From Hymenobacter polaris (GTDB taxonomy: Bacteria > Bacteroidota > Bacteroidia > Cytophagales > Hymenobacteraceae): 64,000 bases of DNA. The translations under genes were made by a program, and so were the position numbers. Of this stretch, positions 57,751 through 64,000 are shown in pieces. Numbering within the stretch: position 1 is the stretch's first letter; each line of letters opens with the position of its first letter. The stretch covers positions 1,922,001 through 1,986,000 of the forward strand of contig NZ_JABBGH010000001.1 in the NCBI RefSeq assembly GCF_012927305.1, read 5' to 3'. Under the pieces are notes generated by a model. The model saw nothing but the letters and a program-made list of their open reading frames with translations. It searched no databases and had not been told where the DNA came from.

Positions 57751-58983
57751 ATGCCCTCCTTTTTACGAATCCTCACTGCTGCGCTTGCCCTGACCGGACT
57801 GATTGCCCAGCCAGCCGCCGCCCAAGACAGCACCCTCACCCGCTTGGCCCGCCAGCACCTGTACCCGCTGCAAGCGAGCGGCAGCAGCTTTAGCGGCCCC
57901 GGCTGGGACCGGCTGCTGACCGACGTGCGTCAGAGCCAGTTCGTGCTGGTGGGCGAGTATCACGGCCTTGCGCAAATACCCGTTTTTGTAGCGGCCGTGG
58001 CGCGCGAGTTCAAGCCGGCGGTGTATGTGGGCGAGCTGGACCCTTACGTAGCGCAAAAAGTGACGGAGCTAGCTGCCCAGCCGGGTGAGCCGACCGCTTA
58101 TCTGCGGCAGTACCCGTCGGCGCTGTGCTTCGCTAGCATGGCCGAAGAATACGGGCTGCTACGCCAGCTACGGGCGCAGGGCACGCGCCTTATCGGTATC
58201 GACCAGGTGTTTGCTGCCTCAGCCGGCCCGCTTTATGCGCAGCTGGCCCGGCTGGTGAAGCGCCGGGCGGCCCGCACTTACTTGCAGCACCAGGCCGCTC
58301 GCTACCAAGCTCAGGACCAGCTAAACCAGCAGCAGCATAACCAGTATTACGCCCTCACGAAGCAGACACCCGGCAGCATTGATAGCCTGCTGACCCTGAC
58401 TAAAGCTGAAAGCCCGGCCGCCCAGCAGCTCGCGCAGGCCTACGCCACCAGCTACCACATTTATACCGGCCGGGGCGGCAACCACCAGCACCGCCTCGAC
58501 CTGATGAAACGCAACCTGCTGGGCGAACTGCAACCCTACCAAACAGCCACCGGGCTGCAGACACCTCCCATGCTGCTCAAATTTGGTGGCGTGCACCTAG
58601 GCCGCGGCGTCAGTCCCATCCGCTTCGGCGAGTTTTATGACGTGGGCAATCTGGTGCAGAATCTGGCCGATGTGCAGCATAAAAAGTCGCTGCATGTGCT
58701 AGTGCTGGGCAGGCAAGGCTACAAGCTGGCCACCCTCAATCCAACCAATACCGAAAAGCTTAGCGTGCCCTACACGGAGGCCGACTACGACGACGAATTA
58801 CCTATCAAAGCATTTGCCAACCAGGCATGCGGCCCCGCTTGGTCGATGTTCGACCTGCGCCCGCTGCGCGACGCGCTTACTGAGGGCAAGCTGCTGGTGC
58901 CCAACCAGTCCTTGCAGCGCACGATTATGGGCTACGACTACTTGGTGGTCATTCCCGAAACTACCGCCAGCCACGCCATGTAG
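57751..58983 (+). CDS. EreA/ChaN-like exported protein
   Basis: 410 residues from ATG 57751 (MPSFLRILTAALALTGLIAQ), a clean signal peptide ending PAAAQ. SQFVLVGEYHGLAQIPVFVA with YVGELDPYVAQKV resembles the erythromycin-esterase/ChaN (haem-binding lipoprotein) superfamily core, in which Glu and His near GExH form the active or binding site. The rest (helical, with LMKRNLLGELQPYQ, PMLLKFGGVHLGRG, YDYLVVIPET) is compatible. Function unresolved: hydrolase or haem-binding. Not a lipoprotein (no Cys after the signal). Confidence 0.75.
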   Translation: MPSFLRILTAALALTGLIAQPAAAQDSTLTRLARQHLYPLQASGSSFSGPGWDRLLTDVRQSQFVLVGEYHGLAQIPVFVAAVAREFKPAVYVGELDPYVAQKVTELAAQPGEPTAYLRQYPSALCFASMAEEYGLLRQLRAQGTRLIGIDQVFAASAGPLYAQLARLVKRRAARTYLQHQAARYQAQDQLNQQQHNQYYALTKQTPGSIDSLLTLTKAESPAAQQLAQAYATSYHIYTGRGGNHQHRLDLMKRNLLGELQPYQTATGLQTPPMLLKFGGVHLGRGVSPIRFGEFYDVGNLVQNLADVQHKKSLHVLVLGRQGYKLATLNPTNTEKLSVPYTEADYDDELPIKAFANQACGPAWSMFDLRPLRDALTEGKLLVPNQSLQRTIMGYDYLVVIPETTASHAM

Positions 58984-59015
58984 CCCGGCGCCCCACCTAC
59001 CCTAGGGCGGCTATC

Positions 59016-59293
59016 CTATAGCGCGGGTTCGCCTTGCTCGACCAGCGGCAGCATTAGAGTCACTGCGGTGAAGTCGCCCTCGCGAGCGTCGAGGCTGAGC
59101 TGGTCCTGGTGCGGCTCCACCATATTTTTGGCCATGAGCAGGTCTAGGCCCGTGCCCTTGGCGGTGGGCTTGGTAGTGAAAAAAGTGTGAAGAGCTTGGG
59201 CAATTCGCGGGCCGGAATACCCTTGCCGTTGTCGCGCAGGCGCACCATTACCTGGCCGTCAATTACCGCCGTGCCCACTCGCAGTTCGGGTAC
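59016..59293 (-). pseudogene. remnant of a histidine-kinase ATPase domain, frameshifted
   Basis: On the minus strand one frame reads VPELRVGTAVIDGQVMVRLR, DNGKGIPARELPKLF, then the next frame continues FFTTKPTAKGTGLDLLMAKN and VEPHQDQLSLDAREGDFTA to a TAG at 59016. The order DNGxGI, FFTTK, GTGL is that of the G1, F and G2 boxes of a GHKL kinase. The shift lies at or near an A6 run (59179-59184). The N box, HisKA and sensor regions are missing, so this is a decayed fragment and not a single-base error alone. Confidence 0.78.
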
Positions 59294-59338
59294 GAATCCC
59301 TTATTTTCTCACTTTTTTCGGCCAGCGAGTAGCAGGCT

Positions 59339-59644
59339 TTACTGCTTACGCGCTGCGGCCTTTTTGGCGGCCGAGGGCTTACCGGGTTGGCCAGAGGTAG
59401 TGGAGGGCGCCACCAGGATTTTGCCCTTGGGGTCGGGGCCGCTGTTGTGGCCTTGCCCACCCGAGCTGACGACCACTTTGCCGGCCGCGCCGTCGGCGGG
59501 TTTGCCGCCCGTTTTGGCGGGCGATTTGGTGCCCGGCGCCGGCTTGTAGTTGGGCGCGCTGCCTGTTGGCGAGCCGGCGCTTTGGGCGCGGGCGGTGCCG
59601 AGCGTAGCGGCTGCTAGGGCTAGCAGGAGAAGGAAAATTTTCAT
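59339..59644 (-). CDS. small secreted Lys/Pro/Gly-rich protein
   Basis: 101 residues. Signal peptide MKIFLLLLALAAATLGTARA, then a low-complexity chain rich in Ala, Gly, Pro, Ser and Lys (APGTKSPAKTGGKPADGAAG, ending SAAKKAAARKQ). No domain recognised. It lies just upstream of the kinase remnant on the same strand. It may be a small envelope protein or intrinsically disordered spacer-like protein. Confidence 0.65.
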   Translation of the reverse strand: MKIFLLLLALAAATLGTARAQSAGSPTGSAPNYKPAPGTKSPAKTGGKPADGAAGKVVVSSGGQGHNSGPDPKGKILVAPSTTSGQPGKPSAAKKAAARKQ

Positions 59645-59847
59645 GGAAACGGAATAAATGGATGGCCGCCAGGACCGCAGAAGGGGATTTAGCCTTTGCT
59701 TACGGCGAGCTGGTCTTATGCGTTTGAGGCACCGGCCCAGGCGCCCACCCCCCCGGCGCGTAGCGTACTAGGCAGCTGCGCTCTAAGCAGTTGCAGCCAG
59801 CTTACTTAATTTAGTAAGCACCCCGCCTACCGGCCCAAGCGTTGCGC

Positions 59848-61974
59848 TCACCGCCAGCGCCACCCCAGGGTGGCGCCGCCGTAGTAGTTGCGACCCGCCG
59901 CGGGCTGGAAGTAGCGGCCCCCGAAGGCATTAAGGTCGTTGCCCAAGCTGTAGCGCCGGTCGCCGAGGTTCTCCACGCCGGCGTACAACTCGGCTTCGAG
60001 CCGGGCCCCTAGGGTGCGCCGCCAGCCGCCGCGCGCCCCAAACACCCAGTAGCCGGCCGCGTAGTCGGTGTTGGCGTCGTTGAGCGGCAGGGCGGCCTGG
60101 TGGCTCAGGGTGGGGCTCAGGTAGAACCCTAGGGCCTCGCTGAAGTCCAGGCCCGCGCTCAGGGTGTGGGGCGCCGTGCCAGTGAGGCGGTTGCCGTCGT
60201 AGCTATCGCCGGCGGCCGACTGGTAGCTGCCGAAGCGGAAGTGGTTGTAGGCGTAGCTGCCCCACAGGCGCAGGCCGGCCGGGGGACTCGGGCTGGTAGC
60301 GGGCGCGGCGGGCTGCCACAGCCAGCCGCTGGCCGCTACTTCGGCCCCGCGCTGGTGGGTATCGCCCGAGTTGGCAAAGAGCTGAAACCCTTGCGCATCG
60401 GTGCGCGACACGATGGTATGGCGCAGCTCGAAGTCAAACAGCGCCACGTCGAACGTGAGGCGGCCGCCCAGCAGCGTGCCCCGGCCGCCCAGCTCGTAGC
60501 TGAGGCCGCGCTCGGCTTGCAGGGCCAGGTTGATGCTGCCGTCGGAGGGGCGCAGCTCGGCCTCGGTGGGCGGCGAGAAACCGGTGCTCACGCTGGCGTA
60601 GGCCGACACCTGGCGGGTGATTTCCTTGAGCAGCGCCACCCTAGGCAGCACCTGGGGCCTGAAGTCCTGCTGCACCTGGTAGCCGCTGGGGTTGGTGGCG
60701 GCATTGCTCACGCGGGCCAGGTCGTAGCGCAGGCGGTTGTAGCTGAGCCCCACCGTGAGCAGCAGGCCCAGGGGCAGCTCGTAGTCGGCCTGGGCGAAGG
60801 CGAAGCCGGTGCGAGTAGTTATTTCGTCGTCGTAGCGCAGGGTGGTGGGCGCGCCACCCCGGCTGAGGTAGCTGCGCGAGTCGGTGAACGACGCCTGGAA
60901 CTCGCCGCCGCCTTGCGCCCGCAGCACCCGCCCCCCTAGGGTGCCGCGGTAGCTGAGGGCCACCCGCCCCCCGCCGCCCAGGATGGCATCGCGCTCCCAG
61001 TCAACCAGATACGGCGTAGCTACGCGGGTGCTGCGCCCGTACACCGTGGCCGTGGTAGCCCAGTGCTCGCCCTCCCCGAAGCGGTACTCGTGGGTGAGCC
61101 CCAGCAGGCCGGTTTGCGAGGCGTAGCTGGCCTGCTGGGCCACGGTGCCGGGCGCCGCCGCCGTGCCGGGGCGGGCCTGGCGCGGGTCGGCCTCGACCTG
61201 CGCTCGCGTGAGGCCGCCCGGCAGCTGGTAGTAGAGGTCGGTATAGAGGGCGTGTACTTGCAGGGTTTGCCGCGCCGAGGGGCTTAGCTGCCCATCCACC
61301 GCGAATACGTCGCGGCGCAGGGCGCTCTGCGCGCGGTAGCCGTGCAGTTGCTGGTGCGCGTACTGGGCGCGCCAGTAGTCGCCGTTGGCCTGCGCCGCCT
61401 CGGCCGAGGCGGTGAAGCGCCGCAGCCCAAACGACCCTAAGGAGTAGCCCACCTGCGCCCGCGCCGTGCCGGGGGCCGGGCGGCGGTTTTCGAGCCGCAC
61501 CACGCCGCCCGTGCCGGCGCCGTAGGCGCTGCCCGCCGGTCCCTTCAGCACCTCGATGCGCCCGAGCTGCGCGGCATCCAGGATGTTGAGGGCAGTAATG
61601 CCGTTGGGCTCGCTGAAGGGTAGGTCGAAGTAGTAGGTTTTCACGTTGCGCACCCCAAAGGGCGAGCGCAGCGCGCTGCCCCGGATGCTGAGGCGGTAGC
61701 TGGCCGTGGCGCGCTCCTCGAGCCGCACGCCGGGCAGCGTGTTCACGGCCGCGGCCAGCGAGTTCTCATTAAAGCGCCGGATGATGGTATTGTCCACCAC
61801 GCCCACGCCGGCCGCTGTGCGCCGCAGCGGCAGCTTCAGCCCGTAGCCAACGACGGTGGCCGCCGGCAGCGCGTGGGCGTTGGTGGTATCGGCGGCGGAA
61901 GAGGGGGCAAGGGCCTGCGCCCCGGCCCCTAGGGGCAGCAGCAGCAGCCCAGGCAGCAAGTAGCGAAGCTGCAT
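59848..61974 (-). CDS. TonB-dependent receptor, FecA/siderophore-receptor-like
   Basis: 708 residues from ATG 61974 (MQLRYLLPGLLLLPLGAGAQ), preferred to the in-frame ATG at 62031 because it gives a proper signal peptide. Plug domain with PAATVVGYGLKLPLRRTAAG, LAAAVNTLPGVRLEERATAS, LSIRGSALRSPFGVRNVKTY and IEVLKGPAGSAYGAGTGGVV; barrel with a final GGATLGWRWR. Outer-membrane importer, probably for a siderophore or similar chelate. No neighbour fixes the ligand. Confidence 0.94.
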   Translation of the reverse strand: MQLRYLLPGLLLLPLGAGAQALAPSSAADTTNAHALPAATVVGYGLKLPLRRTAAGVGVVDNTIIRRFNENSLAAAVNTLPGVRLEERATASYRLSIRGSALRSPFGVRNVKTYYFDLPFSEPNGITALNILDAAQLGRIEVLKGPAGSAYGAGTGGVVRLENRRPAPGTARAQVGYSLGSFGLRRFTASAEAAQANGDYWRAQYAHQQLHGYRAQSALRRDVFAVDGQLSPSARQTLQVHALYTDLYYQLPGGLTRAQVEADPRQARPGTAAAPGTVAQQASYASQTGLLGLTHEYRFGEGEHWATTATVYGRSTRVATPYLVDWERDAILGGGGRVALSYRGTLGGRVLRAQGGGEFQASFTDSRSYLSRGGAPTTLRYDDEITTRTGFAFAQADYELPLGLLLTVGLSYNRLRYDLARVSNAATNPSGYQVQQDFRPQVLPRVALLKEITRQVSAYASVSTGFSPPTEAELRPSDGSINLALQAERGLSYELGGRGTLLGGRLTFDVALFDFELRHTIVSRTDAQGFQLFANSGDTHQRGAEVAASGWLWQPAAPATSPSPPAGLRLWGSYAYNHFRFGSYQSAAGDSYDGNRLTGTAPHTLSAGLDFSEALGFYLSPTLSHQAALPLNDANTDYAAGYWVFGARGGWRRTLGARLEAELYAGVENLGDRRYSLGNDLNAFGGRYFQPAAGRNYYGGATLGWRWR

Positions 61975-62231
61975 GCAGGAGCGTTGGGTGAGCCTGGCAA
62001 ACGGCGGGGCCGGGCGGATAGTTTTCGGCAACGTGGGCCAGGCAGTTGGCTGGGCTATTTGGGGCGCGCCGGTGGCTTAAACGCGGCTGGCTGTGCGTAG
62101 CTTTACTGAAACTGTCTGGTAGTGCTTTTTTTTAGCAATAATTGATGAGCGAGCGCTGTTTTAGAAGAGTAGCCAGTGGCACTTTTCTCGCTGAGTTCCG
62201 CTAGCTACCTGCCCCTTTTCTCGCCCTTTCT

Positions 62232-64000
62232 ATGCCCGCAGCGCTACTGTATCCTTCTCCCACCCCCTCTACCCCTAGGCCTTGCCCCCGCCCGGCTCGG
62301 ACTGGCCGACGGCCGGCGGCCGGCTGGCTGCTGGCGCTGCTGCTGTTGCTACTCAGCGGCGCGGCCACCACGGCCCTGGGGCAAACCGCGCCGCCCGAGT
62401 GCAGCCAGGACGAGAAATTTGCCAATACCTGGTATTTCGGCTACAAGGCGGGGCTCGACTTCAACCAGGCCACCGACTCCATTCCGCCCAAGGTGCTGAC
62501 CGATGGCCAGATGACGGCGCCCTTCGGCTCGGGCGTGATGTCGGACGGCAACGGCAAGATTCTGTTCTACAGCAACGGCGACACCATCTGGAACGGCAAC
62601 CACACCGTGATGACCAACGGCACGGGCATGGGCGGCAGCCGGCTAGTCACCGACGGCCCCCTGCCCATCCGGCTGCCCGGCAGCCCGCCGCCCACCACGC
62701 CAGGGGCGGCCACGCGCTACCTCATTTTTACGCAGGACGCGGCCGGCGGCCCCAAGGGCCTGAGCTGGTCGGAAATTGATATTCCGGCCGGCGGGGCCAA
62801 CAACAATGGCACGGTGGTAGCGGCCACCAAAAACACGGTGCTCACCCAGGGCACCACCGAGAAAATGACGGCCGTATTCCACAAAAACGGCTGCGACATC
62901 TGGGTTATCGTGCACGGCTGGGGCACGGCCAAGTCGGGCACCGCTAACCGCGGCGACGCCTTCCTGGCTTACCGCGTGCGGCTGGTGTCCGGGGCGGGCC
63001 TAGGCCCGGTGCTCATCGACGCGCCAGTTATCTCGGCCGTGGGCTCGCTGCACGCGGCCAGCGTGTCGCCGATGGGCTACCGCGGGCAGATGAAGGTGAC
63101 GCCCGACGGCCAGCGCCTGGCCGTGGCCCGCTACAGCGAGGTGCTGGGCGACAGCAGCAGCACCGTCGAGCTATTCAATTTCGATACCAGCACGGGCCAA
63201 GTCAGTGCCAATCCGCAGGTGCCCTACATAGTGGACCACGGCGAGGGCAAGTACTACGGGGTCGATTTTTCGGCCGGTAGCAAGCTCTACGCCACGGTGA
63301 TGAACCCGCCCAAGCTGCTGCAATTTGACATCAGCGGCCAGGGGCCGGTGAACAAGCAGAGCCTGCCGCTCAAGCAAACGACCCCGGTGAACCTGGGCTC
63401 GCTACAAACGGCGCCCGATGGCAAGATTTACGTGGCCCGCGAAAACCAGCCGGCCCTGGGATTCATCACCTACCCCGACTCGGTGGGTGCCAAGGCCCGC
63501 TACGCCGACGACAGCCTGACCTTGCAGCTGAGCGGCCGCCGCAGCGGCCTGGGGCTGGTCAACTTCAACCAAAGCTCGCTGCTGCGCGTGGGGCCCAGCG
63601 CGGAAATAACGGGCTGCCGACAAATCTCTTTTAAGGCCCCGCCCATTGATTTTGACAACAAAATCTACTCCTGGAAATTTGGCGACGGAGCTACCTCCTC
63701 GGAGCAGAACCCCGTGCACGTTTATGCGACGCCCGGCATCTACACGGTAACCCTGCGCATCTCAACCGATTGTTTCTGCCGCGAAAGTTCGGGCTCTATT
63801 CTGGTGCCAGACCTGCCCCAGCCGGGCAGCATCGGCAGCACCCAAACCCTGTGCAGCGGCACCCCGCCGGCGGCTCTTACCAGCACCGTCAGCGCGTCGG
63901 GCAATGCCGGCCTGCCGCTCGTTTACCAGTGGCAGACCTCCACGGACAATACCACGTTCACGGATATTGGCGGCGCTACTAGTGCCAGCTACACGCCCCC
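62232..64000 (+). CDS. PKD-domain surface protein, C-terminus cut by window edge
   Basis: 589 codons visible from ATG 62232 (MPAALLYPSPTPSTPRPC); a long N-terminal region precedes a hydrophobic signal segment (GWLLALLLLLLSGAATTALG). Residues about 65-430 look like a beta-propeller-like body with repeats (WYFGYKAGLDFNQA, SDGNGKILFYSNGDTIWNGN, MKVTPDGQRLAVARYSE, QTAPDGKIYVARENQ). A PKD domain follows at about 465-515 (YSWKFGDGATSSEQNPVHVY). This is the layout of Bacteroidota gliding/type IX-exported surface proteins; the C-terminal sorting domain, if present, lies outside the window. Confidence 0.9.
   Translation, partial: MPAALLYPSPTPSTPRPCPRPARTGRRPAAGWLLALLLLLLSGAATTALGQTAPPECSQDEKFANTWYFGYKAGLDFNQATDSIPPKVLTDGQMTAPFGSGVMSDGNGKILFYSNGDTIWNGNHTVMTNGTGMGGSRLVTDGPLPIRLPGSPPPTTPGAATRYLIFTQDAAGGPKGLSWSEIDIPAGGANNNGTVVAATKNTVLTQGTTEKMTAVFHKNGCDIWVIVHGWGTAKSGTANRGDAFLAYRVRLVSGAGLGPVLIDAPVISAVGSLHAASVSPMGYRGQMKVTPDGQRLAVARYSEVLGDSSSTVELFNFDTSTGQVSANPQVPYIVDHGEGKYYGVDFSAGSKLYATVMNPPKLLQFDISGQGPVNKQSLPLKQTTPVNLGSLQTAPDGKIYVARENQPALGFITYPDSVGAKARYADDSLTLQLSGRRSGLGLVNFNQSSLLRVGPSAEITGCRQISFKAPPIDFDNKIYSWKFGDGATSSEQNPVHVYATPGIYTVTLRISTDCFCRESSGSILVPDLPQPGSIGSTQTLCSGTPPAALTSTVSASGNAGLPLVYQWQTSTDNTTFTDIGGATSASYTP

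Overview
This 64 kb window looks like chromosomal DNA from a GC-rich Bacteroidota, most likely Hymenobacter or a close relative. Supporting signs are a SusC/SusD pair, several TonB-dependent receptors, a DUF3078 protein, a PKD-domain surface protein of the type exported by the type IX system, TAnnTTTG-type promoters and very GC-rich coding DNA. The genus is an inference. No tRNA, rRNA, CRISPR array or intact transposase gene was seen.

Layout. 1-5.3 kb: truncated topoisomerase III, two paralogous small membrane proteins, an EamA exporter. 5.5-11.5 kb: TonB receptor, DUF3078 protein, acyltransferase, beta-carbonic anhydrase, PAP2 phosphatase. 11.8-20 kb: mixed metabolism (aldehyde dehydrogenase, Na+/H+ antiporter, isochorismatase-like hydrolase, metallo-hydrolase, Gfo/Idh/MocA oxidoreductase, cupin). 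20-23 kb: a metB-hom operon under a SAM-I riboswitch. 23-25.5 kb: a PRISE-type reductase and a tandem EthD-like protein. 26-30 kb: a three-subunit molybdenum aldehyde oxidoreductase (paoABC); its XdhC-family maturation gene lies at 33.7 kb with an overlapping ASCH-like gene. Between them is an AT-rich islet (30.15-31.5 kb) with one unrecognised coiled-coil/winged-helix-like gene, a string of eight hairpins that looks like an undescribed structured RNA, and a 55-codon ORF, followed by an NmrA-like reductase and an AraC regulator. 35-37.7 kb: ClC channel, small Cys/His protein, yeast-type cytosine deaminase.

38-57.7 kb is a metal-resistance region: an OmpR-family response regulator, then a SusCD pair on the opposite strand, then a histidine kinase and two complete tandem CzcCBA-type efflux cassettes. 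Both RND pumps carry the D-D-E motif of Zn/Co/Cd pumps. Both cassettes are preceded by 7-bp repeats in strict 11-bp phase (TTCTAATnnnn), a good candidate for the response-regulator binding site. The right end has an EreA/ChaN-like protein, a decayed histidine-kinase fragment, a small secreted protein, a TonB receptor and a truncated PKD protein.

Two patterns run through the whole window. The palindrome CCTAGG, often as CCCTAGGG, occurs about 98 times by hand count, inside and between genes, although CTAG is normally rare in bacteria. Long intergenic inverted repeats of several families are also common; seven belong to one GTCATGCTGAGC...GAAGCATCTC family, and in four operons a long inverted repeat sits between co-directional genes.
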